Assembly: GCF_002909235.1 (NCBI RefSeq)
Contig: NZ_PHQQ01000002.1
Coordinates: 1-64,000 of the forward strand
Reading direction: 5' to 3'
DNA: 64,000 bases
DNA from: Arenibacter catalasegens
Lineage (GTDB): Bacteria > Bacteroidota > Bacteroidia > Flavobacteriales > Flavobacteriaceae
In this document: in pieces, positions 11,675-20,773 of the stretch
How the letters are laid out: each line of letters starts with the position of its first letter
Position numbering within the stretch: the stretch's first letter is position 1
Notes under the pieces: generated by a model
The model's input: only the letters and a program-made list of their open reading frames with translations
What the model was told of the DNA's origin: nothing
Databases searched by the model: none
Position numbers and translations under genes: made by a program

Positions 11675-12706
11675 CTACTCCAGAACATTTTTTTTAAATC
11701 CATCGGTCATATATTCCATTACATTCCCTTCTGGGTCTAAATAAATTATATAGCCTTCCAAGTCTTTATGCTGGTTCAATATGGCCTTTGTTTTTGCCAG
11801 ATCCATGGCCATAAAAGCGGTGGCAAAAGCATCTGCAGTGGCACAATCCTTGGCCATAATAGTAGCCGCCAGAATATTGGAATTCTTGGTATAACCCGTT
11901 TTGGGATCTATAGTATGAACATACTTGGCTCCTGTCTCTGGATCAATTTTAAATTTTCTATAATTTCCTGAAGACGCCATCGCAATATCCTTCATATAAA
12001 CCGTTCTCTTAGATGTCCTGCTTTCCTCCATCATGGGGTCATCTATAGCTACTACCCACTTTTTTTCCTTGATCGTATTCTCTCCTTTTGAGACCAACTC
12101 CCCTCCTACTTCAATTAAATAATTGGCAATCCCCTTTTCTTTCAACAAAATTCCTAGTTGATCCACAGCATATCCTTTGGCAATGGCATTAAAATCAAAG
12201 TACATACCAGGACTGGTCATTTTAATCTTGTTGTCGGCACCAAGGCTAACTTTATCGAAGCCCACATAATCCAAAAGACTGTCTACCCTAACACTGTCCA
12301 TTTCCAATTCGGTTCCGGGGCCAAATCCCCATGCGTTTACCAAAACCCCTACAGTAGGGTCAAAATAACCGTCAGTGGCCTCATATATATTTGCGGAAAG
12401 TTCAAATACATCCCGAAACATTTGATCCACAATAACAGTGGAGTCCCCTTTATTTATTCTTGAGATATCGGAAGCTGGTATATAAGTGGACATGGAATTA
12501 TTTAATACTTGAAAAACAGAATCGATTTCCCGTTCAAAATCCAATTCCTCATGCGACAAATAAATAATGTTATAAGAAGTACCTAGGGCAGCTCCGGAAT
12601 TTACATTCTTGATCCATTTACCCTCTTCAGTCTTGCACCCATTACAAATTAAGAGCAAAACCAATATTCCTATACAGCGGTAACTATATTTTAACAAGTC
12701 CTTCAT
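11675..12706 (-). CDS. apbE: FAD:protein FMN transferase, ApbE lipoprotein
   Basis: ApbE attaches FMN through a phosphoester bond to Thr of target proteins such as NqrB and NqrC, using FAD as donor, in the periplasm. The start at 12706 (MKDLLKYS) gives a lipoprotein signal with lipobox ICNGC (Cys24). Core motifs include GTSYNIIY, FDPTVGVLVNAWGFGP, YFDFNAIAKGYAVDQLG, the EVGGELVSKG segment, YVHTIDPKTGY and the Mg-binding AxTADAFATAFMAM-like region. The gene overlaps the upstream 119-aa gene by 23 bases and lies just beyond the nqr operon on the same strand. The Nqr complex is therefore its likely client. Confidence 0.93.
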   Translation of the reverse strand: MKDLLKYSYRCIGILVLLLICNGCKTEEGKWIKNVNSGAALGTSYNIIYLSHEELDFEREIDSVFQVLNNSMSTYIPASDISRINKGDSTVIVDQMFRDVFELSANIYEATDGYFDPTVGVLVNAWGFGPGTELEMDSVRVDSLLDYVGFDKVSLGADNKIKMTSPGMYFDFNAIAKGYAVDQLGILLKEKGIANYLIEVGGELVSKGENTIKEKKWVVAIDDPMMEESRTSKRTVYMKDIAMASSGNYRKFKIDPETGAKYVHTIDPKTGYTKNSNILAATIMAKDCATADAFATAFMAMDLAKTKAILNQHKDLEGYIIYLDPEGNVMEYMTDGFKKNVLE

Positions 12707-13043
12707 ATTCCAATATATATTCTTCATTGAGATAAACTGGCAAATTTCTATCCTCGGCATTATAAAGACCCACTCCGGCATAATAAGCCTCCCCATTTTG
12801 GGCCAAGGCATGTTCCCTGATCGTTTCCATTAATGGGACATCATATGCTTTCGGCTCCTGCGGATGTTGAACACTCCTTACTACAATAAAAAAAAGTTTT
12901 TTATCCTTAAGACATACAAATTGAGGGTTCTTTTTAGGTTTGCTATTAATCCCCATAAACTCGAACCCTTCCGCCTCCAATTGTTTTCCAACAATATTCA
13001 TAGCCAAATTGTGCAATTCCTGTTCCGTTAAAGGTTTACCCAT
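12684..13043 (-). CDS. Conserved small protein between nqrF and apbE, function unknown
   Basis: This 119-residue soluble protein starts MGKPLTEQELHNLAMNIVG and ends EYILEYEGLVKI. It has no signal peptide, membrane span or cysteine cluster. The order nqrF - this gene - apbE, with a 23-base overlap into apbE, suggests translation coupled with the flavin transferase. I recall that relatives in Flavobacteriaceae are sometimes labelled NqrF by position, but nothing of the NqrF ferredoxin or FAD/NADH domains is present, so I do not use that name. A role in Nqr assembly or flavinylation is only a contextual guess. Confidence 0.75.
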   Translation of the reverse strand: MGKPLTEQELHNLAMNIVGKQLEAEGFEFMGINSKPKKNPQFVCLKDKKLFFIVVRSVQHPQEPKAYDVPLMETIREHALAQNGEAYYAGVGLYNAEDRNLPVYLNEEYILEYEGLVKI

Positions 13044-13115
13044 TTTCTAAAATTCAAAATTAAAAACCGATACCATAATTGAATCTTGGCATCCTTGAAA
13101 TATTGTGCAAAAAAA

Positions 13116-13152
13116 ATAGACCTGTCAGATTTTTAAAACCTGACAGGTCTAT
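13116..13152 (-). terminator. Intrinsic terminator of the nqr operon
   Basis: A 13-base perfect inverted repeat (13116-13128 with 13140-13152, centre GACCTGTCAG/CTGACAGGTC) has an 11-base loop. On the minus strand it is followed by a T7 run (13110-13116 region). It lies 42 bases past the nqrF stop and separates nqr from the 119-aa/apbE unit. Confidence 0.85.
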
Positions 13153-13193
13153 AATTAGACCTACTAGGTCTTAGAAATCAGGAAGTTTAAAAA

Positions 13194-14501
13194 TTAACCT
13201 CCAAAATCATCAAATCTAATATGCTCATCAGGGATACCATAATCCTCACCCATTTTCTGAACCGCTTTGTTCATTAATGGAGGACCACAGAAGTATAGTT
13301 CTATATCTTCCGGCGAATCATGATGGTTCAAATAATTCTCTATAACACAATTATGTATAAATCCAACAAATCCGTCTCCTGGTGCATCAATATTTTCTTT
13401 CACTTTCCAGTTATCCTCTGGTAAAGGTTCCGAAAGCGCTAAATAGAACTTGAAATTCGGGAATTCCTTTTCAAGTCTATAAAAATGATCTAAATAAAAT
13501 AATTCACGCTTAGATCTACCACCATACCAATAGGTTACTTTTCGGTTAGTTTTTAAAGTGTTGAAAAGGTGATATAAATGAGATCGCATTGGAGCCATTC
13601 CTGCTCCACCACCAACATATAACATCTCCGAATCCGATTCGTTGATAAAGAACTCACCGTAAGGTCCTGAGATGGTTACAGGGTCGCCTTTTTTCAAGTT
13701 AAAGATATAAGACGATGCGATACCTGGATTTACATCCATCCAGCCATTTTTAGCTCTATCCCATGGTGGAGTAGCAATACGCACGTTCAACATAATTTCT
13801 CTCCCCTCAGCAGGATAAGAAGCCATAGAATAAGCTCTTTCCTCTGTTTCAGGGTTTTTCATAACCAACGGCCACAGGTTAAACTTGTCCCATTCCGCCT
13901 GAAACTTATCCGGAGTTTCGTGTTCCTCAGGATGTGCCGTGATATCCATTTCAGAGAATTTCACTTCACAAGGAGGAATTTCGATCTGTATATACCCCCC
14001 GGCCTTATAACCCATGTCTTCTGGAATCTCAATAACAAATTCCTTAATAAACGAAGCCACATTGTAATTTCTAACTACGGTTCCTGGCCATTTCTTAATT
14101 CCAAAAACTTCCTCTGGAATGGTAATTTCCATATCTTGCTTCACCTTTACCTGGCAAGCCAAACGAGCGCCATGGTTTAATTCTTTTTTGGAGAAATGTG
14201 GTGTTTCCGTTGGCAGGGCTTCCCCTCCTCCGGAAAGTACATGACATTCACACTGAATGCAGGTACCTCCACCTCCACAGGCAGAAGGAAGAAATATTTT
14301 CTGATTTCCCAAAGTGGACAACAATGATCCACCTGAACTTACTTCAATTTTCTTTTCACCATTAATGGTTAAGGTAACTGGTCCTGATGGAGATAATTTT
14401 TCCTTGGTAAACAGTAATAGTGCCACCAATAATAACAATAGTATTAAAAAAGCAACTACCGTTATCAGTATTGTTCCAATTGTACTTGTAGCTAAAATCA
14501 T
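13194..14501 (-). CDS. nqrF: Na+-translocating NADH-quinone reductase subunit F
   Basis: NqrF takes electrons from NADH through FAD and a 2Fe-2S cluster into the Na+-pumping complex. The 435-residue protein has one N-terminal membrane helix (about residues 5-31). A plant-type ferredoxin domain follows with cluster ligands C75, C81, C84 and C116 (SACGGGGTCIQC and LACQ). Then comes an FNR-type reductase domain with the FAD motif RAYSMASYP, GPYGEFF, the NADH-binding VGGGAGMAPMRSHL and the C-terminal YFCGPPLMNKAV. It is the last gene of nqrABCDEF, 2 bases after nqrE, with the terminator right behind it. Confidence 0.97.
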   Translation of the reverse strand: MILATSTIGTILITVVAFLILLLLLVALLLFTKEKLSPSGPVTLTINGEKKIEVSSGGSLLSTLGNQKIFLPSACGGGGTCIQCECHVLSGGGEALPTETPHFSKKELNHGARLACQVKVKQDMEITIPEEVFGIKKWPGTVVRNYNVASFIKEFVIEIPEDMGYKAGGYIQIEIPPCEVKFSEMDITAHPEEHETPDKFQAEWDKFNLWPLVMKNPETEERAYSMASYPAEGREIMLNVRIATPPWDRAKNGWMDVNPGIASSYIFNLKKGDPVTISGPYGEFFINESDSEMLYVGGGAGMAPMRSHLYHLFNTLKTNRKVTYWYGGRSKRELFYLDHFYRLEKEFPNFKFYLALSEPLPEDNWKVKENIDAPGDGFVGFIHNCVIENYLNHHDSPEDIELYFCGPPLMNKAVQKMGEDYGIPDEHIRFDDFGG

Positions 14502-14503
14502 TT

Positions 14504-15241
14504 TTACTCGTTTATTATAGCGTTGTTATAAGAAACCGTATTCTCCTTGGCTTCCTTTATTATCTTCTCTTCCTTTACTTTCTGGGCCGTATTCTGTTCC
14601 ACTTCCTTTGGTGCTTCATCGCCCCCAGTCAACATACCACCAAAACTCATAAAACCAATAGCCATAAGTCCTGTAATAATAAAGGTTATACCCAAACCTC
14701 TAAGTGGTGGTGGAACATTGGAATATCTAATTTTCTCTCGAATAGCGGCTATGGCCACAATAGCTAAGAACCAGCCAATTCCAGAACTAAGCCCATAATT
14801 AAAGGCCAACCCCAAAGATTGTATATCCCTGGACTGCATAAATAATGAACCACCTAAAATAGCGCAGTTTACTGCAATCAGCGGTAAAAATATACCCAAT
14901 GAATTATATAGTGCAGGAGAAAACTTTTCTACAACGATCTCTACCAATTGCACCATAGTTGCTATGGTTGCTATAAATAGTATAAAAGATAAAAAGCTCA
15001 GGTTGTAATCGGCGTATTCCGGACCTAACCAAGCCAAGGCACCATCTCTTAAAATATATTGATCCAACAACCAGTTTAAGGGCACTGTTACCGCCAATAC
15101 GAATATTACCGCTGCTCCAAGACCAACTGCTGTAGTCACTTTTTTAGAAACGGCTAGATAAGAACACATTCCTAAGAACGTGGCAAATACCATATTGTCT
15201 ATAAATATGGATTTAAAAAATAATTCAATATGCTCTAACAT
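14504..15241 (-). CDS. nqrE: Na+-translocating NADH-quinone reductase subunit E
   Basis: NqrE is an integral membrane subunit with six helices that, with NqrD, holds an intramembrane iron-sulfur centre. Conserved Cys positions are visible in FLGMCSYLAVSKK and AVNCAILGG. Length 245 residues; a hydrophilic tail of about 45 residues (GGDEAPKEVEQNTAQK onward) extends beyond the usual proteobacterial C-terminus. It lies 23 bases after nqrD. Confidence 0.96.
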   Translation of the reverse strand: MLEHIELFFKSIFIDNMVFATFLGMCSYLAVSKKVTTAVGLGAAVIFVLAVTVPLNWLLDQYILRDGALAWLGPEYADYNLSFLSFILFIATIATMVQLVEIVVEKFSPALYNSLGIFLPLIAVNCAILGGSLFMQSRDIQSLGLAFNYGLSSGIGWFLAIVAIAAIREKIRYSNVPPPLRGLGITFIITGLMAIGFMSFGGMLTGGDEAPKEVEQNTAQKVKEEKIIKEAKENTVSYNNAIINE

Positions 15242-15264
15242 AACATTTTATCTTATGATGACTA

Positions 15265-15912
15265 CTAGTTTTCTTCAATTAATGCTTTATTACGAGAACG
15301 CTGTACCCAGATAATGAGTCCAACTACGATCAAGGCCATTGGCGACAATAACATAAATCCGTTATTCTCATAACCGATAGCATATAATCCTGTTTTTTCA
15401 ATAGGATCTCCCAACACCTTAAATCCAAGCAAAGTACCTGAACCCAAGAGCTCCCTAAAGAAACCTATTACAACCAAAATTAAACCGTATCCCGCTGCAT
15501 TCCCAATACCGTCCAAGAAGGACCTCCAAGGGCCATTGGCCAAGGCAAAAGCCTCAAAACGCCCCATAATGATACAGTTGGTTATAATTAACCCAACGAA
15601 AACTGAAAGTGTTTTGCTCAATTCATAGGCAAATGCCTTCAACACCTGATCCACCATAATTACAAGGGCGGCTACAACGACCAATTGAACAATAATTCTA
15701 ATCTTTGATGGTATAATGTTTCTCATTAATGAAATAACAACATTCCCTATACCCAATACGAACATTACGGAAATGGCCATTACAATGGATGCCTTAAGTT
15801 CTGCTGTAATTGCCAGTGCAGAACAAATTCCCAACACTTGAATAGTGATGGGGTTGTTATCGGCCAATGGGTCTAATATTAGACTCGTATCTTTTTTTGA
15901 AAGTAGTGCCAT
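15265..15912 (-). CDS. nqrD: Na+-translocating NADH-quinone reductase subunit D
   Basis: Six-helix membrane subunit, 215 residues, pseudo-symmetric partner of NqrE. Conserved Cys residues are in IQVLGICSALAIT and IITNCIIMGRFEAFA, the latter being the family signature. NGPWRSFLDGIGNAAGYG is the typical loop region. It starts 3 bases after nqrC ends, as expected for a translationally coupled operon. Confidence 0.96.
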   Translation of the reverse strand: MALLSKKDTSLILDPLADNNPITIQVLGICSALAITAELKASIVMAISVMFVLGIGNVVISLMRNIIPSKIRIIVQLVVVAALVIMVDQVLKAFAYELSKTLSVFVGLIITNCIIMGRFEAFALANGPWRSFLDGIGNAAGYGLILVVIGFFRELLGSGTLLGFKVLGDPIEKTGLYAIGYENNGFMLLSPMALIVVGLIIWVQRSRNKALIEEN

Positions 15913-15915
15913 AGT

Positions 15916-16668
15916 TTATTTTTTAGCTCTTATTGATTCCAAATAGGATTTATATAGGTTTACACTTTCTTTGATCATTGCGGACAAACCATTACCGGTA
16001 ATGGTGGCTCCTGCCAATGCATCAACTTCATTGTCATCTTTAATTTCGTTGGTAGGATCGTTATTGCCTTTTGCTACAGCAATCCCAGCATATTGCGTAC
16101 CTTTTAATATAGATTCTCCCGCAAAATCATCCATAAAGTAGCGTTGCTTTATATTTGCTCCCAACCCAGGGGTCTCTCCCTTATGGTCAAAATACACACC
16201 TTTCACCACCAAATTATTATCCAAGGCAACAAAGCCCCATATAGCATCCCAAAGACCTTTACCTCTCATAGGAATGATATAAAATTTGGATCCATCCTTT
16301 TCACCGATAAACAACGGCAACTTTCTTGTTTTCCCCGCCTTGGCCTCTGTTTCCTGTTTCTTAAGATCAATAAGATAGGCTTGATCATTTTTTGTAATCT
16401 GATCTCCTTCAATTACCAATTGCTCAATAATGTATTTTTGAAATTCACCAGCTACATTGTCGGTGGAAATAAAATTAACACTTCCTTCATCCTCATTTGC
16501 GTTTACGCCCATGGCATAAAGAATGTTCTGTTGTTTTTCTAACCGTTCGTTCTCTTGAATCTTTTCACTAAGTGATGATGCAAAAAATGCCAAGAGCGAC
16601 CCTACAATTACCACCATAATGGCCGCAAAAATAACGGTGTAACTATTTTTATCTGTATTAACTGCCAT
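15916..16668 (-). CDS. nqrC: Na+-translocating NADH-quinone reductase subunit C
   Basis: NqrC carries a covalently bound FMN on the periplasmic side. The 250-residue protein has an N-terminal membrane helix (residues 10-32) and a C-terminal FMN-binding domain with the flavinylation motif DALAGATITGNG; T222 is the expected attachment residue. GLGANIKQRYF is another family signature. The FMN would be added by the ApbE encoded at 11675-12706. It lies 2 bases after nqrB. Confidence 0.96.
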   Translation of the reverse strand: MAVNTDKNSYTVIFAAIMVVIVGSLLAFFASSLSEKIQENERLEKQQNILYAMGVNANEDEGSVNFISTDNVAGEFQKYIIEQLVIEGDQITKNDQAYLIDLKKQETEAKAGKTRKLPLFIGEKDGSKFYIIPMRGKGLWDAIWGFVALDNNLVVKGVYFDHKGETPGLGANIKQRYFMDDFAGESILKGTQYAGIAVAKGNNDPTNEIKDDNEVDALAGATITGNGLSAMIKESVNLYKSYLESIRAKK

Positions 16669-16670
16669 GA

Positions 16671-17939
16671 TTATACTGTTTCTGCTTTTAATTCTTGTGT
16701 TTTCCCTTCACTGTCCCTAGGCAAAATAGTAGCGTTCTTAGCACGCTTCAATCTTCTATTGATATTTCCTCTAATAACATAATGATCAATTGTAGGTGCA
16801 AAAACGTTCATCAACAAAATTGCTAAGAAAACGCCTTCAGGGTAAGCGGGATTGAACACCCTTATCAATACTGAGATAAAACCTATAAAGAATCCATAGA
16901 TCCATTTTCCTCTATTGGTCTGGGCCCCAGTAACCGGATCGGTTGCCATATATACAATACCAAAGGCCAAACCACCTACGATCAAATGTTGCCAAAAAGC
17001 AAAACTCATTAATCCGTAGAATTTACTGGTTTCTGTTATCCAGCCTGCATCAACTACACCATTAAAGATAAGTCCCATTACCAAAGCTCCTGCCACTGCA
17101 CTCACCATGATCCTCCAACTGGCAATCTTACTAAAGATCAAGAATAGACCCCCCAATAATATTAGTATAGTAGAAGTTTCGCCAACAGATCCAGGAATAA
17201 ATCCAAAAAACATATCGGAAACAGAATAACTCATTTCAGCACCTTTCCCCTGGGCCAAATAACCCAATATGGTTTCTCCGGAAATAGCATCCGGCCCACC
17301 TGCCAAATCAACAGCTTGATGCACCCAAACCTTATCACCACTCATCCATGTAGGATAGGCAAAGAATAAAAAGGCTCTAATAGTAAGTGCGGGATTCAAG
17401 ATATTCATGCCTGTACCGCCAAAAACTTCCTTACCGATAACAACTCCAAAGACAACGGCTACTGCCAACATCCATAAAGGAGTATCAATAGGAACTATTA
17501 AGGGTACCAACATCCCTGTTACCAAATACCCTTCCTCTACTTCATGACCTTTTATAACAGCGAACAAAAACTCCACTGCAAGTCCAACGGCATAAGAAAC
17601 GATTACCAAAGGCAGGACTGTCCATGCCCCCATGATAAAGTTTTCAAAAGTTAAGAAGTTTCCGAAAACCGAAGCTTGCCTAAGAACACCATTTGCGGCA
17701 TCTACAGCAGCATAGTGCTGATATCCAGCATTGAATATTCCAAAAATAAGTACGGGCACCAAGGCCATTATTACCGTATTCATGGTCCGTTTTAAATCAT
17801 CTACAACGCGTACATGGGAACCGGAATGTGTTGTTTCATTAGGAGCATACAAAAAAGTATGGATAGCATTGAATGCTGGTGCCATTTTTTTGCCCTTATA
17901 CCTCTCCTTTAGATTATGTAAATTACTTTTTAAGCTCAT
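16671..17939 (-). CDS. nqrB: Na+-translocating NADH-quinone reductase subunit B
   Basis: NqrB is the main Na+-channel subunit, with about ten helices, riboflavin and a second covalent FMN. The 422 residues include HVRVVDDLKRTM near the N-terminus, the EVFGGTGMNILNPALTIRAF signature and ISGETILGYLAQGK, where T223 corresponds to the flavinylated Thr. The usual motif is SGAT and here it reads SGET. KWIYGFFIGFISVLIRVFNPAYPEG is cited only in part: IRVFNPAYPEG is the conserved C-terminal loop. Spacing to nqrA is 3 bases. Confidence 0.96.
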   Translation of the reverse strand: MSLKSNLHNLKERYKGKKMAPAFNAIHTFLYAPNETTHSGSHVRVVDDLKRTMNTVIMALVPVLIFGIFNAGYQHYAAVDAANGVLRQASVFGNFLTFENFIMGAWTVLPLVIVSYAVGLAVEFLFAVIKGHEVEEGYLVTGMLVPLIVPIDTPLWMLAVAVVFGVVIGKEVFGGTGMNILNPALTIRAFLFFAYPTWMSGDKVWVHQAVDLAGGPDAISGETILGYLAQGKGAEMSYSVSDMFFGFIPGSVGETSTILILLGGLFLIFSKIASWRIMVSAVAGALVMGLIFNGVVDAGWITETSKFYGLMSFAFWQHLIVGGLAFGIVYMATDPVTGAQTNRGKWIYGFFIGFISVLIRVFNPAYPEGVFLAILLMNVFAPTIDHYVIRGNINRRLKRAKNATILPRDSEGKTQELKAETV

Positions 17940-17942
17940 CTT

Positions 17943-19295
17943 TTATCCTATTTCTTTATATAATAAATCCAACCCTTCCCTAATAATCTGTTGATGGGGC
18001 TGTTTAGAGATGCAAATAAATTCTGTAAGTGAAAAATCTTCGGGAGCCACCTCGTAAAGTCCAAGTTGCTCCATTTCATCCAGGTCCTTCACCATACAAG
18101 CTTTTAAAAGTTGTAACGGGTAGATATCCATTGGAAAAACCTCCTCATATAATCCGGTAACCACAAATGCCCTATGTTCACCATTGGTATTAGTGTCCAA
18201 ATCATATTTCTTTTTAGGCTGCAACCATGAAAAAGTAAGTGCCCTAGTCGTAGAAACTTTATTAAAAACGGGCTTGTTCCAACCAAAGAGTTCATAATCA
18301 TCACCTTCGGGAATAGCCGTCACAGTATTGTTATAATGACCCAAATAACCATCTGGCTTAGTTTTGGTTCCAGTTAACACATCTCCATTGATCACTCTAA
18401 AATTCTCTGTATTAACACCACTGGCATAAAGAAAAGTAGAAACTTCAGACCCTATTTTAGTAGTATAATATTTTGGTGCCTTAACACTAGACCCAACCAA
18501 AGCTACCACCCTTTCAGGATTATACCTTCCCGTTAGCATCAGCTCTCCAATAATAACCAAATCTTGTGGTGTAATGGTCCATACCACTTCACCTTTATTT
18601 ATCGGATCAATTTTGTTGATCTGCGTTCCTACCAGACCAGCTGGATGAGGACCACTAACATTATGAATTTCAGCACCTTCTAAATTAGCAAAAATGGACT
18701 GCCCGCCTTTACCAACCGAAACATGAACCTTGCCTGGAGTTAATTTTCCTAGCGCACTAATTGCTGCCTGCAGTTCTTTTTCCTTACCCTTTAGTGAATA
18801 ATCCAAATCTGCTGCCATAGGACTAGTTACATAGGCCGAGACAAATATTGCCTTTGGAGTTACATCCGGATTAGCTATTATATCATAAGGTCTTTGCTTA
18901 ACAAAAGGCCAACATCCAGATTTTAAAAGCAACGCTTTAATATCCTCTGCTTTGGCACTTCTAGGAGACAAAGATGCATGTGAAACAAATTCTTGGCTTT
19001 TATCGGCCAATATCTTCAAGGTTAAGATTTTTCTTCGGGCACCTCTTACTACCTCCACCAGTTCTCCGCTTACGGGGGAAACAAAAAGCATCTCTTCCAC
19101 ATTTTTATTATAAAAAAGTGGTTCTCCCGCCTTAACTTCGGCGCCTTGCTTAACTATTAATTTAGGGGTAATTCCGTGAAAATCCTGAAGATTAATTGCA
19201 TAAACATTACTTAAAACAGCTTTGGAAGTAGTCTTCTCCGCCTCACCAATAAGATTAATGTTCAAGCCTTTTTTAATTCGGATGTCTTTAGACAT
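17943..19295 (-). CDS. nqrA: Na+-translocating NADH-quinone reductase subunit A
   Basis: NqrA is the cytoplasmic, cofactor-free subunit involved in quinone interaction. The 450-residue protein has no membrane spans. Typical parts are the N-terminal DIRIKKGLNINLIGEAE, the lipoyl-like VKQGAEVKAGEPLFYNK, SGPHPAGLVGTQINKIDP and ITPQDLVIIGELMLTGRY. It is the first gene of the nqr operon. A candidate promoter element lies 33 bases upstream, in the intergenic region shared with the divergent plug-type gene. Confidence 0.96.
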   Translation of the reverse strand: MSKDIRIKKGLNINLIGEAEKTTSKAVLSNVYAINLQDFHGITPKLIVKQGAEVKAGEPLFYNKNVEEMLFVSPVSGELVEVVRGARRKILTLKILADKSQEFVSHASLSPRSAKAEDIKALLLKSGCWPFVKQRPYDIIANPDVTPKAIFVSAYVTSPMAADLDYSLKGKEKELQAAISALGKLTPGKVHVSVGKGGQSIFANLEGAEIHNVSGPHPAGLVGTQINKIDPINKGEVVWTITPQDLVIIGELMLTGRYNPERVVALVGSSVKAPKYYTTKIGSEVSTFLYASGVNTENFRVINGDVLTGTKTKPDGYLGHYNNTVTAIPEGDDYELFGWNKPVFNKVSTTRALTFSWLQPKKKYDLDTNTNGEHRAFVVTGLYEEVFPMDIYPLQLLKACMVKDLDEMEQLGLYEVAPEDFSLTEFICISKQPHQQIIREGLDLLYKEIG

Positions 19296-19327
19296 ATTTA
19301 GTAGACCTTAGGTTATCAAATTTCGAG

Positions 19328-19335
19328 CAAATTTA
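19328..19335 (-). promoter_or_regulatory. Candidate -7 element of the nqr operon
   Basis: On the minus strand this reads TAAATTTG, an exact TAnnTTTG match about 33 bases before the nqrA ATG. No clear TTG is seen at -33 spacing. Confidence 0.35.
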
Positions 19336-19443
19336 CTACTTAATAAAAAGTTTTCATAATTATTACTTATAAATTTAGAGATTAAACCGTCCTTACCCAT
19401 TTAGGCTTGCTTTTTGCTTACCTTTACGAGAAAATATTACCAA

Positions 19444-20688
19444 ATGCGATTGAATCTTTATGCGCTTTTACTGCTCCTTTCTGCCCATTTAGCTTATACT
19501 CAGGTGCAGTTGGAAATTAACCCTCCCAACAATATTAAGTCTATTATATTTAAAGGCACCACCGATGACCAATTTCCAGTGGTAAACCTGGGCGATCCCA
19601 TTAATTTGGAATTTGATGATCTTTTGGCCAATGAACAGGATTACTATTACAAGATTGTTCACTGCGATTACGACTGGACCCCCTCGTCCCTCTTAAAATC
19701 ACAATATCTAAATGGAATGGACAACGAACGCATTGTGGATTACGAAAATAGTTATTCTACATTGCAGCCCTATTCCAACTATAAGCTAACTATCCCTAAT
19801 GACAACACACGTTTAAAAGTCAGTGGAAATTACCTGTTAGAAATTTACAATAGCTATAATGAGCTTCAATTTTCACGTAGATTTTTGGTATATGAGGATT
19901 TGGTAAATGTGGGCGGGGTCGTAAAGCGATCAAGGGATTTTACATACCTAAATGAAAAACAAGTTGTACAATTTACCATTAATACCAATCAGGTAAAACT
20001 GGTAAACCCCAACAAAGAAGTCAAGGTTGCCATTATACAAAACTATCAATGGCCTACCACTATCAGCAATATTAGCCCTCAGTTTATCCTGGGTACAGAA
20101 TTGGTATATAAATATGATAAGGAAACCAGTTTTTTTGGCGGCAATGAGTACTTTAATTTTGACACAAAAGATTTAAGGGCTCCCAGTTCTTCTATCTCCC
20201 GCATAGAATTGGACGAACTCTACAGTCACTATTTATTTACAGATTACTTTAGGGATGATCGCCCCTATACCTATTATCCCGACGTTAATGGGGATTTTGT
20301 GGTCAGGACACTGCAAGGAGACGATAGTTCTAGGGAAGCCGAATATAGCTACGTACACTTTACACTTCCCTACACCGATAAAATTGGCCTGAATGATGTG
20401 TTTGTCATGGGGAAATTCAACAATTATGCACTGGAAGAAGAAAATAAAATGACCTATAATGAGGATACCGGTAATATGGAAGCGGTTATTAAAATGAAAC
20501 AAGGTTTTTATAATTACAAATATGTAATGAAAAACAACGAAGGTGTACTTGACATGAACACTATTTCCGGAAACTTTCATTTCACTGAAAACAACTATCT
20601 AATCTTGGTATATTATCGTAATTTTGGAGATATCTACGACAGTATTATTGGAGTAGGCTCTGCTAATTCCCGTTCCATTACCAACTAA
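19444..20688 (+). CDS. DUF5103 protein, type IX secretion plug-like
   Basis: The 414-residue protein starts at the ATG at 19444 with a Sec signal (MRLNLYALLLLLSAHLAYTQ). Features matching DUF5103 are KIVHCDYDWTPSSLLKSQYL, FSRRFLVYED, VKVAIIQNYQWPT and the C-terminal FVMGKFNNYALEEEN, followed by FYNYKYVMKN. In Flavobacterium johnsoniae a DUF5103 protein is the Plug that seals the SprA translocon of the type IX system. Its presence fits the type B T9SS cargo at 4292-5461. It diverges from nqrA and is followed by a GDPD gene about 85 bases later. Confidence 0.85.
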   Translation: MRLNLYALLLLLSAHLAYTQVQLEINPPNNIKSIIFKGTTDDQFPVVNLGDPINLEFDDLLANEQDYYYKIVHCDYDWTPSSLLKSQYLNGMDNERIVDYENSYSTLQPYSNYKLTIPNDNTRLKVSGNYLLEIYNSYNELQFSRRFLVYEDLVNVGGVVKRSRDFTYLNEKQVVQFTINTNQVKLVNPNKEVKVAIIQNYQWPTTISNISPQFILGTELVYKYDKETSFFGGNEYFNFDTKDLRAPSSSISRIELDELYSHYLFTDYFRDDRPYTYYPDVNGDFVVRTLQGDDSSREAEYSYVHFTLPYTDKIGLNDVFVMGKFNNYALEEENKMTYNEDTGNMEAVIKMKQGFYNYKYVMKNNEGVLDMNTISGNFHFTENNYLILVYYRNFGDIYDSIIGVGSANSRSITN

Positions 20689-20773
20689 AGTTCAAAAGCT
20701 ACTCTGCCAAAAAGTCAATACTACAATTACAAGATCTACCATGACCTATAAGCAAACCCCAGTTAATTACATT

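Noticed and set aside
12684-13043. Naming the 119-aa protein NqrF
   Set aside because: No ferredoxin cysteines or FAD/NADH motifs; the true nqrF is at 13194-14501.
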